Of a stretch of DNA of 7,179 nucleotides, positions 1 to 5,313 are shown in pieces. Every line of letters begins with the position of its first letter. Position 1 is the stretch's first letter. The translations under genes and the position numbers were made by a program. This stretch comes from Actinomycetes bacterium (GTDB lineage: Bacteria > Actinomycetota > Actinomycetes > Mycobacteriales > Mycobacteriaceae): NCBI GenBank assembly GCA_023460175.1, contig JAEWRC010000079.1, positions 1 through 7,179 on the forward strand, given 5' to 3'. Below the pieces are notes generated by a model. It made no database searches. It saw nothing but the letters and a program-made list of their open reading frames with translations, and was not told the origin of the DNA.

Positions 1-485
1 CCACGCCCGAGCCGCCGCCCCCGCCGCCTCCGCCGCCCAGCGAGGAACCACCCCCGCCTCCACCGCCCGAGCCGCCGCCCCCTCCACCGCCGGAGACGGT
101 CACGGTGGTGCCGGAGCCGCCCCCGCCGCCGCCTCCGCCGCCGAGCGAGGAACCGCCCCCGCCGCCGGCGACCACCGAGGAGCCGCCGCCACCGACGACG
201 ACGGCCCGCAGCGGGCCGCGCCAGGTCACCTATTCGGTGACCGGCACCAAGGCCCCCGGTGACATCATCTCGGTGACCTACGTCGACGCCTCGGGCCGCC
301 GGCGCACCCAACGCAACGTGTACATCCCGTGGTCGCTGACCGTCACGCCGATCTCGCAGTCCGAGGTCGGCTCGGTCCAGGCGTCCAGCTTGTTCCTGGT
401 GAGCCAGCTGAACTGCTCGATCACCACCAGCGACGGCACCGTGCTGTCGTCGAATTCCGGCAACGCGGCGCAGACGAGCTGCTGA
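1..485 (+). CDS. mmpS3: MmpS3-like membrane protein, 3' part (5' end outside window)
   Basis: This is the C-terminal part of an MmpS-family protein. The first full codon is at 3 and the stop is TGA at 483-485. About 55 residues of proline-rich stalk (runs of P7-P9 broken by PE, SEE and ETVTVV) are followed by an Ala/Thr/Pro linker and then the compact MmpS domain from about 'RQVTYSVTG' to the end. The domain has two cysteines, one in LNCSIT and one as the last residue (TSC), which could form a disulfide outside the cytoplasm. MmpS proteins are small single-pass membrane proteins, several of which are accessories of MmpL transporters. MmpS3 is the long proline-rich member and has no adjacent mmpL here. 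The assignment rests on the domain sequence plus synteny with Rv2198c-Rv2197c. The N-terminal cytoplasmic part and transmembrane helix lie upstream of the window. The GTG at 105 is internal to the stalk and is not the start. The function of MmpS3 cannot be read from this sequence. Confidence 0.9.
   Translation, partial: TPEPPPPPPPPPSEEPPPPPPPEPPPPPPPETVTVVPEPPPPPPPPPSEEPPPPPATTEEPPPPTTTARSGPRQVTYSVTGTKAPGDIISVTYVDASGRRRTQRNVYIPWSLTVTPISQSEVGSVQASSLFLVSQLNCSITTSDGTVLSSNSGNAAQTSC
6..152 (+). repeat. Proline-codon repeat inside mmpS3 (PE-P9-SEE twice)
   Basis: The peptide PE-P9-SEE is encoded at 6-47 and again, residue for residue, at 111-152, a period of 105 bp. A related PE-P7-E block lies between at 66-95. 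The DNA copies differ only at synonymous third positions. Almost every codon is CCG, CCC, CCT or CCA, so the region is nearly pure C on one strand and prone to slippage. The protein product is probably a stiff polyproline II stalk holding the MmpS domain away from the membrane. Confidence 0.85.
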
Positions 486-502
486 GGGGTATCCGAGAAG
501 CC

Positions 503-1102
503 ATGAACTCACGTCCGGGCGCTGACCTGTTCCGATCCCCGGAGAACCTCGACCGAACCCTGATGGCCGCGTGCGCGGTGGTGTGGCTGCTGGTCCTGGG
601 CCTGTTCGTGGCGGCCGGGGTGGCGTTGGCCGACCTGGGACGGAGCGGCCAGCAGGACACCGACGGCGGCGGGACGCCCTGGCTGCTCTACACCGTGATC
701 GCGATTTCGGCCGCGGTGATCGTGGCCGCGGTCCCGCTGCTGCTGCGGGCCCGCAAGGCGGGCACGGGCGCCTCGTCCGCCGCCCCGGCAGCGCCGGCCG
801 CGGCCGGTTCGGCCGTCCCGGTGCGAACCGCGGCCCCGGTGGCCACGGCCGGTAACCCACGCGCGAGCGCACCGAATGCCGCTGCGCTGGACCGGATCTG
901 GCTGCGTTGCGGACTTTCGGTGCTGACCGCCGCCGGTGTCGCGATGTGTGCCGTCGCGATTGCCACGCACCTGATGGCCGTCGACTCCGTCGTGGCGTCC
1001 TGGGTGCTGTACGGGGTGGCCGCGGTCGTCACCGCCGCGATGGTCGTCATCCCGCTGTACTTCCTGCGCGAGTTGCAGGCTCAGGTCGGCTCAGGCGCCT
1101 GA
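503..1102 (+). CDS. Four-helix membrane protein, Rv2197c/DUF2561 type
   Basis: The protein has 199 aa and its function is unknown. I read four membrane helices: about residues 19-43, 59-81, 132-157 and 160-185. Helices 2 and 3 are separated by an Ala/Pro-rich, low-complexity linker of roughly 45 residues (about 86-130). The linker is preceded by RARK, so by the positive-inside rule it probably lies in the cytoplasm. The ATG at 503 is chosen because it begins MNSRPGADLF, lies 17 bp after the mmpS3 stop, and has GAGAAG (495-500) and GAGGGG (484-489) upstream. The open frame extends further upstream only as an out-of-frame shadow of mmpS3. The short gap suggests co-transcription with mmpS3. Position matches Rv2197c in M. 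tuberculosis; the DUF2561 label is from memory and less certain than the synteny. I see no catalytic motif. Synteny with the respiratory genes on the other side invites, but does not prove, a role near the bcc-aa3 complex. Confidence 0.82.
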   Translation: MNSRPGADLFRSPENLDRTLMAACAVVWLLVLGLFVAAGVALADLGRSGQQDTDGGGTPWLLYTVIAISAAVIVAAVPLLLRARKAGTGASSAAPAAPAAAGSAVPVRTAAPVATAGNPRASAPNAAALDRIWLRCGLSVLTAAGVAMCAVAIATHLMAVDSVVASWVLYGVAAVVTAAMVVIPLYFLRELQAQVGSGA

Positions 1103-1121
1103 CGCCCCGGCGTGCCGCGGC

Positions 1122-1308
1122 CGCGGTGACCTCCTGCCGCCTGGCCTGGCTTGCCGGTTGTGCGGTTTTATACGCGACGCGCCGCTGCGGTGGATGAATT
1201 CGCACAGTCGCGGTAGACGACCGGTCGCGGTGACTTCCCGCCGCCTGGCCTGGCTCGCCGGTTGTGCGGTTTCATACGCGACGCGACGCCGCGGCGGATG
1301 AAACCGCA
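1122..1308. repeat. 83-bp direct duplication, two copies 104 bp apart
   Basis: Copy 1 is 1122-1204 and copy 2 is 1226-1308. I aligned them by eye without gaps and counted 9 mismatches in 83 positions (about 89% identity), of which 7 are transitions. A 21-bp unrelated spacer separates them. Both copies begin CGCGGTGAC and end with CGCA. The last 44 bp of each copy is an inverted repeat: TGCGGTTTCAT at 1265-1275 pairs with ATGAAACCGCA at 1298-1308. The duplication is not recognised as a known insertion sequence. It has no open frame of its own and shows no flanking target duplication. Confidence 0.85.
1265..1308 (+). terminator. Hairpin with perfect 11-bp arms, possible + strand 3'-end structure
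   Basis: Arms 1265-1275 and 1298-1308 are exact reverse complements around a 22-nt GC-rich loop, itself able to fold at its CGCCGCGGCG. Four outer pairs (1257-1260 with 1313-1316) are possible across a 4x4 internal loop. It stands about 160 bp downstream of the DUF2561-type stop, with no T-run after it, so a classical intrinsic terminator is unlikely. It could instead stabilise a 3' end, block read-through or bind a protein. The first copy (1161-1171 with 1194-1204) folds less well but keeps two G-U pairs when read as + strand RNA. Confidence 0.45.
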
Positions 1309-1355
1309 GGTTCGGCGTCCCAGACTGACGGCAAGTCTCACCACGAGTATCCGGC

Positions 1356-1376
1356 GGGGGAGGGGAGTGGGGCGGG
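1356..1376 (+). other. G-quadruplex motif on the + strand
   Basis: Four G-tracts of 5, 4, 4 and 3 lie at 1356-1360, 1362-1365, 1369-1372 and 1374-1376. The loops between them are A, AGT and C. This fits the canonical G3+ with loops of 1-7 nt, and the short loops favour a stable parallel fold. Being on the + strand, it could form in read-through RNA from the mmpS3 side, or in the coding strand of DNA there. Confidence 0.7.
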
Positions 1377-1407
1377 CCCGCACATGGACTGGCCGGCCAT
1401 CGAGGAG

Positions 1408-1437
1408 TTGGCGCCCGGGAACTTGGCGCCTGGGAGC
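1408..1437 (+). repeat. 15-bp tandem doublet
   Basis: TTGGCGCCCGGGAAC at 1408-1422 is followed directly by TTGGCGCCTGGGAGC at 1423-1437, with 13 of 15 positions identical. Each unit contains the palindrome GGCGCC. Nothing in it suggests a function; it adds to the repeat density of this spacer. Confidence 0.7.
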
Positions 1438-1496
1438 GCAGGGCTGGACGCTGCCGCCGGGAGCGCCGCGGATCCCGTTGAACCTCGCGGTCGTCG

Positions 1497-1600
1497 CCCG
1501 CCGAGTGGACCTGGCCCGCCGGGTGGACCTGGCCCGCCGGGTGGACCTGGCCCGAAAGGTCGACCTGGCCGGAAAGGTCGACCTGGCCCGAAAGATCAGG
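1497..1600 (+). repeat. 18-bp tandem repeat, five full units plus a partial sixth
   Basis: Units start at 1497, 1515, 1533, 1551, 1569 and 1587. Units 1-3 read CCCGCCGRGTGGACCTGG; units 4-5 read CCSGAAAGGTCGACCTGG; unit 6 stops after 14 bp (CCCGAAAGATCAGG) and runs into the terminator stem at 1596. Units 4 and 5 each contain the perfect 10-bp palindrome AGGTCGACCT (1557-1566 and 1575-1584), which is broken in units 1-3. The array is minisatellite-like and likely to vary in copy number between strains. From memory the M. tuberculosis VNTR called ETR-B (57-bp unit, near 2461 kb) lies close to this locus; I cannot verify that, and the unit length differs. Confidence 0.88.
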
Positions 1601-1630
1601 GCCGTCACCGGAATCCGGTGACGGCCCTGA
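1596..1630 (-). terminator. Strong hairpin terminator for the ctaE-qcrCAB operon
   Basis: TCAGGGCCGTCACCGGA at 1596-1612 is the exact reverse complement of 1614-1630, with A1613 at the centre, giving about 16 stable pairs around a 3-nt loop. It begins 23 bp past the qcrB stop codon. Read on the - strand the stem is followed by TCTTTC, a short T-rich tail, so termination of the qcr operon is the better fit. On the + strand the following bases are ACCGTTGTTG, so it may also act weakly against transcripts from the mmpS3 side. Mycobacterial intrinsic terminators often have poor T-tails. Confidence 0.8.
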
Positions 1631-1653
1631 ACCGTTGTTGTCGCGGTCGACGG

Positions 1654-3303
1654 CTAGTGGTGCCCGTCGGATCCGTTGCCGTTGCCGCCGTGCTCGCGGT
1701 CCTGGTACTCCTTGAGCGCGGAGAGAGCCCGGTGCTCCGAGGCGTGGGCGGCCTCGCCGAGCGCCCGATCCTCTTCGAGCGGATCCGGTCTCAGGAAGCT
1801 GCCCGAACCCGGTTCGCCGGCGGAGCCCAGCTTGTTCATCTTCTTCGGCAGTGCCGCCCCCTGGTACTCGAGCGGGATCGGATGACCATGCTCGTCGACG
1901 GGGCCCAGCGGCTGGTGCAGCTCGATGTAGGCACCGTGCGGCAGCCGCTTGATGATGCCGGTCTCGATGCCGTGCTCCAGCACCTCGCGGTCGCTGCGCT
2001 GCAGGGCGATGGCCCACCGGTAGGCGATGAAGAAGATCAGCGGCGGCAGCACCACCGCGCCGATGCGGCCGATCCAGGTCGTCGCGTTCAGCGAGATGTG
2101 GAACTTCAGCGCGATGGGGTCGTTCATCGCGGAGAAGGTCAGCACCAGATACAGCGCGATGGCCATCGCGCCGATGCCGGTGCGAACCGGAGCGTCCCGC
2201 GGCCGCTGCAACAGGTTGTGGTGCGCGTTGTCGCCGGTGAACTTCTTCTCCAGGTAGGGCCATACGATCAGCAGCCCGAACACCGCACCCATGCCCAGCG
2301 CCACCCAGGTGGAGGCCGGGATGGTGTAGTTGCCCGGGTAGAGCTCCCAGTTCGGGAAGATACGTGCCAGACCCTCGGTCCACATCATGTAGAAGTCGGG
2401 CTGGCTACCCGCGGAGATCTGCGATGGTCGGTAGGGACCGAGGTTCCAGATCGGGTTGATCTGCAACAAACCGCCCATCAGGCCCAGGACACCGACGGTC
2501 ATCGCGAAGAACGCACCGGACTTCACCGCGAACACCGGCATGACGCGCACGCCGACGACGTTCTTCTCGGTGCGGCCGGGGCCGGGGAACTGGGTGTGCT
2601 TCTGGAACCACACCAGGGCCATGTGGGCGCCGATGAGTGCCAGCATGATGCCGGGTAGCAGCAGGATGTGCAGCGCGTACATCCGCGGGATGATGATCTC
2701 GCCCGGGAAGTCACCGCCGAACAGCGCCCAGTGCAGCCAGGTGCCGATCACCGGCATGCCCAGGGTGATCGAGGAGAACGAGGCGCGCAGGCCGGTGCCG
2801 GACAGCAGTTCGTCGGGCAGCGTGTAGCCGAAGAAGCCCTCGAACATCGCCAGGATCAGCAGCAGCGAACCGATCACCCAGTTGGCCTCACGCGGCCGCC
2901 GGAACGCACCGGTGAAGAAGATGCGCGCCAGGTGCACCATGATCGACGCGGCGAACAGCAGCGCGGCCCAGTGGTGGATCTGCCGGACGAACAAGCCGCC
3001 GCGGACCTCGAAGCTGATGTTCAGCGCCGTCTCGTAGGCGCGGGACATCTCGACGCCGCGCAACGGCTGGTACACGCCGTCGTAGACGACGTGGGCCATG
3101 GACGGGTCGAAGAACAGCGTCAGGTAGACGCCGGTGATCAGCAGGACGATGAAGCTGTACAGCGCGATCTCGCCCAGCAGGAACGACCAGTGCGTGGGGA
3201 AGACCTTATTGAGGATTCCGCGTCGAACGGCCGCCGAGGGGTGGTAGCGAGAGTCGATCGCGTCGCCCTGTTTGGCCATTACCTCGCCGAGTTTCGGACT
3301 CAT
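1654..3303 (-). CDS. qcrB: Cytochrome b subunit of the bc1 complex (QcrB)
   Basis: The 549-aa product is the same length as M. tuberculosis QcrB as I recall it. It is the membrane cytochrome b of complex III, which oxidises menaquinol and passes electrons to the Rieske protein and to its two b hemes. About eight membrane helices are visible, among them 41-64, 113-133, 208-230, 262-281, 333-350, 373-394 and 408-432. Heme ligand candidates are H110 with H124 and H212 with H227, so the second pair is 15 apart as in cytochrome b6 rather than 14. The quinol-oxidation loop has PDFY (302-305) in place of the usual PEWY. T309, just after it, may correspond to the Thr linked to imidazopyridine resistance (alignment needed). 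From about residue 435 a hydrophilic C-terminal extension typical of actinobacteria ends in a Gly/Asn/His-rich tail. The ATG at 3303 overlaps the qcrA stop as ATGA, with GGGAG 8 nt upstream, implying translational coupling. It is the last gene of the operon. Confidence 0.98.
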   Translation of the reverse strand: MSPKLGEVMAKQGDAIDSRYHPSAAVRRGILNKVFPTHWSFLLGEIALYSFIVLLITGVYLTLFFDPSMAHVVYDGVYQPLRGVEMSRAYETALNISFEVRGGLFVRQIHHWAALLFAASIMVHLARIFFTGAFRRPREANWVIGSLLLILAMFEGFFGYTLPDELLSGTGLRASFSSITLGMPVIGTWLHWALFGGDFPGEIIIPRMYALHILLLPGIMLALIGAHMALVWFQKHTQFPGPGRTEKNVVGVRVMPVFAVKSGAFFAMTVGVLGLMGGLLQINPIWNLGPYRPSQISAGSQPDFYMMWTEGLARIFPNWELYPGNYTIPASTWVALGMGAVFGLLIVWPYLEKKFTGDNAHHNLLQRPRDAPVRTGIGAMAIALYLVLTFSAMNDPIALKFHISLNATTWIGRIGAVVLPPLIFFIAYRWAIALQRSDREVLEHGIETGIIKRLPHGAYIELHQPLGPVDEHGHPIPLEYQGAALPKKMNKLGSAGEPGSGSFLRPDPLEEDRALGEAAHASEHRALSALKEYQDREHGGNGNGSDGHH

Positions 3304-4451
3304 GATTTGCGCTCCCAGAAGGCCGGACCGACAGGTTCGATGAAGTCACCATTGGCCACCAGGTAGCCCTCGGTGTTGATCGTGATGGGCAGCTGCGCCA
3401 GTGCACGTGCGGCCGGACCGAACGTCGGGCGGGCGAACTCCAGCGCGTCGAACTGCGACTGGTGGCACGGGCACAGGATGCGGTAGCTCTGCTGCTCGTA
3501 CAGCGACGACGGGCAGCCCAGGTGCGAGCAGACCTTCGTGTAGGCGAACAGGTCGCCGAAGTTGAAGCTCTCCTGGCCCTGCCGCTTGACCACGCGGCTC
3601 ATGTCCTGCGACTTGATGCGGATGAGCATGACCGGGTTACGGACGCCCATCTGGATCGCCGTCAGCTTGTGATGCGAATCGACGGTGGTGCCGTCGCCGT
3701 CGGAATCACGCAGCGGGAACACGGTTTCCATGCCGCCGGCGTCGATGTCCTCGGGACGCATCTTGATGAACGGGGAGTGGCTGTCGCCGGTCGCGCGGGC
3801 GAGGTAGATGGTCTCGCCGTGGTAGCGCGGGGTCCACCCGGAGGTCCACAGGACCGCCTTCTTGCCCTCGGCGGTCGGCACGACGGGCTTCCACGGGTTC
3901 TTGATCAACCCGCCGGTGAAGGCCACCAGCGTGCCGAGTCCGAAGGCGCCCAGGCCCAGGCCCATCGAGGCGCCGATGATCTTGCGCCGCTTGATGGTCG
4001 ACCCCTCGAGGGCGTCGGTCAGGTTGGCGACGATGGTCTTGCGGTCGAACTCCGAGGACGCACCGTCGTGGCGGTCCTGGATGGTGATCTCCTGCGGGAT
4101 GAACTTCTTCTGGAAGAGCACCGCGCCGATGCCGATCGCCAGGATCGACAGCCCGAAGGTCAGGCCGTACATCGGCGTGGCCAGGGCGTACCACCAGCTG
4201 TCCGGATCGAATTCCCAAGGCCAGAACAGGAATACCAGCAGCAGCGCCAGCCCGCTCAGCCCACCGAACAGCAGCCAGCCGGCCACCGAGCGCTCGGCGC
4301 GCTTCTCGGCCCGCGTGCCCTCGATGGGCCAGCGGGGCTCCTTGAAGACGATGTCGACACCGTCTTGCTTGCCGCCGAGTGCGAGCAGCTCTTCTCGCGA
4401 CATCGCCGCCAACTGTTCGTCGGTCGGTGTCGCACCCTGGTTGTCGGTCAT
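3300..4451 (-). CDS. qcrA: Rieske iron-sulfur subunit of the bc1 complex (QcrA)
   Basis: The 383-aa product takes electrons from menaquinol at the QcrB site and hands them to QcrC. Three membrane helices are visible (about 57-76, 91-113 and 158-182), the actinobacterial form; most Rieske proteins have one. The C-terminal domain carries both cluster boxes: CSHLGC (C308, H310, C313) and CPCH (C327, C329, H330). C308, H310, C327 and H330 are expected to bind the 2Fe-2S cluster, with C313-C329 as the disulfide. The ATG at 4451 is preferred: it overlaps the qcrC stop as ATGA, has GGGG 7 nt upstream, and starts MTDNQGATPT. A GTG six codons upstream (4469) stays in frame but would overlap qcrC by 22 bp. 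The N-terminal region (about 1-50) is hydrophilic and cytoplasmic. The protein is somewhat shorter than M. tuberculosis QcrA because of this N-terminal tail. The 3' end overlaps qcrB. Confidence 0.97.
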   Translation of the reverse strand: MTDNQGATPTDEQLAAMSREELLALGGKQDGVDIVFKEPRWPIEGTRAEKRAERSVAGWLLFGGLSGLALLLVFLFWPWEFDPDSWWYALATPMYGLTFGLSILAIGIGAVLFQKKFIPQEITIQDRHDGASSEFDRKTIVANLTDALEGSTIKRRKIIGASMGLGLGAFGLGTLVAFTGGLIKNPWKPVVPTAEGKKAVLWTSGWTPRYHGETIYLARATGDSHSPFIKMRPEDIDAGGMETVFPLRDSDGDGTTVDSHHKLTAIQMGVRNPVMLIRIKSQDMSRVVKRQGQESFNFGDLFAYTKVCSHLGCPSSLYEQQSYRILCPCHQSQFDALEFARPTFGPAARALAQLPITINTEGYLVANGDFIEPVGPAFWERKS

Positions 4452-5284
4452 GCCCTTGCCCCGATCCACATTGTGATTCCGATCATCACGGTGATGCCGA
4501 GGATCCAGATCACCATTCCCTCGGACGTCGGTCCGAGCCCACCCAGGCCGTAACCGCCGGGGCTCTTGGCCTCGGAGACGTTGCGGACGTAGCTGATGAT
4601 GTCCGTCTTCTCTTCCGGGGTCAGCTGCCGGTCGGAGAACTTCGGCATGTTCTGCGGCCCGGTGAGCATCGCGGTGTAGATCACCTGCGGATTGGCGTCA
4701 CCGAGGGCCGGCGCGTACTTACCGGACGACAGCGCGCCACCCTGACCGGTGAAGTTGTGGCACGAGGCGCAGTTCAGCCGGAACAGGTCACCGCCGCGCG
4801 CGAGATTGCCGTGGGTCAGCGACTCCTGGGCGATCTCACCGTTGGCATCGCGGACCACCAGCGGGCCACCGCCGTTGGCCTGGATGTAGGCGCCCAGCGC
4901 GTCGGTCTGGTGCTCGTCGAAGTTCACCGGCTTCTTCGGCGCCTGCTGGTGCAGGCTCATCGCCGGCATCCGGCCGGTGGAGACCTGGAACCAGACGGCC
5001 GCCTCGCCGACGCCGACCAGGCTGGGGCCGCGGTCGTGCACGCCCTGCAGGTTGGCGCCGTGGCAGCTGATGCACGACGTTTCGTAGAGCTGCTTACCAG
5101 TGCGGATCAGTGCCGACTGCGATTCGTCGGCGACCGCCACCTGAGGCTTGGGCGTCAGCACGGCGGCCAGACCGCCCGCCAGCGCCAAAGCGATCAGCAG
5201 CAACGTCCCGGCCGTCAGACGGCGGCGCCACCGCCGCCGGGACCGGTCACCGTTGGCCGATCCGATCAAGCGCGAGATATTCAA
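4448..5284 (-). CDS. qcrC: Diheme cytochrome c subunit of the bc1 complex (QcrC)
   Basis: QcrC carries electrons from the Rieske protein straight to the aa3 oxidase, replacing a soluble cytochrome c. With the chosen start it has 278 aa. An Arg-rich N-terminus (RRRWRRR) precedes a signal/anchor helix at about 24-44. Two cytochrome c domains follow, with CISCH at 71-75 and CASCH at 172-176. Methionines in RMPAM (about 106) and NMPKF (about 213) are probable axial ligands. A C-terminal helix (about 256-275) anchors it before GARA. The start is a real choice. The TTG at 5284 has AGGAGAG (5296-5290) 7 nt upstream and gives an N-terminus about as long as in M. tuberculosis. The ATG at 5302 would give 284 aa but places that AGGAG inside the gene and has no clear site of its own. 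I prefer the TTG. The stop overlaps the qcrA ATG. The gap from ctaE is 29 bp (11 bp for the ATG). Confidence 0.96.
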   Translation of the reverse strand: MNISRLIGSANGDRSRRRWRRRLTAGTLLLIALALAGGLAAVLTPKPQVAVADESQSALIRTGKQLYETSCISCHGANLQGVHDRGPSLVGVGEAAVWFQVSTGRMPAMSLHQQAPKKPVNFDEHQTDALGAYIQANGGGPLVVRDANGEIAQESLTHGNLARGGDLFRLNCASCHNFTGQGGALSSGKYAPALGDANPQVIYTAMLTGPQNMPKFSDRQLTPEEKTDIISYVRNVSEAKSPGGYGLGGLGPTSEGMVIWILGITVMIGITMWIGARA

Positions 5285-5289
5285 CCGAG

Positions 5290-5296
5290 CTCTCCT
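5290..5296 (-). promoter_or_regulatory. Shine-Dalgarno AGGAGAG that decides the qcrC start
   Basis: This is the best ribosome binding site seen in the operon. It ends 5-7 nt before the TTG at 5284, depending on the bases counted (7 nt from AGGAG), and lies within the first codons of the alternative ATG frame at 5302. It therefore argues for TTG initiation. Confidence 0.65.
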
Positions 5297-5313
5297 GTTC
5301 ATGGCCGCGTGAA

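Larger units (their letters stand above)
1103..1653. other. Convergent intergenic region rich in repeats, no credible gene
   Basis: These 551 bp lie between the 3' ends of the DUF2561-type gene (+) and qcrB (-). Open frames cross it on both strands (for example - strand 1608-1168), but they carry only repeat-derived peptides (ARSTRR units on -, Gly-X-Y on +). They also lack convincing ribosome binding sites, and on + the frame runs on antisense into qcrB. In order it holds an 83-bp duplication with hairpins (1122-1308), a G-quadruplex motif (1356-1376), a 15-bp doublet (1408-1437), an 18-bp tandem array (1497-1600) and a strong hairpin (1596-1630). The stretch 1438-1496 shows nothing I can name. 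Such a long spacer is notable beside an operon with overlapping genes. Confidence 0.8.

Noticed and set aside
329..502. N-terminal extension of the DUF2561-type protein to a GTG or ATG near 329
   Set aside because: The added residues are the shifted reading of the MmpS domain. The ATG at 503 lies just past the mmpS3 stop and has purine-rich sequence upstream.
1115..1126. 12-bp palindrome CCGCGGCCGCGG after the DUF2561-type stop
   Set aside because: It has no loop space for a useful RNA hairpin unless the stem is very short, no T-run follows, and such GC palindromes are expected by chance in this composition.
1122..1600. CRISPR array or insertion sequence
   Set aside because: The repeats are either two long copies or directly abutting 18-bp units without unique spacers. 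There is no transposase and no flanking target duplication.
1168..1608. - strand open frame with ARSTRR hexapeptide repeats (146 aa)
   Set aside because: It begins inside the terminator hairpin, consists of repeat translation and then translated duplication, and lacks a Shine-Dalgarno. It is better explained as an open frame caused by high GC.
1264..2658. Long + strand open frame with a collagen-like Gly-X-Y stretch near 1510-1600
   Set aside because: The Gly-X-Y pattern is produced by the 18-bp repeat, whose length is a multiple of three. The frame has no ribosome binding site and runs for about 1 kb antisense to qcrB, following codon positions of that gene.
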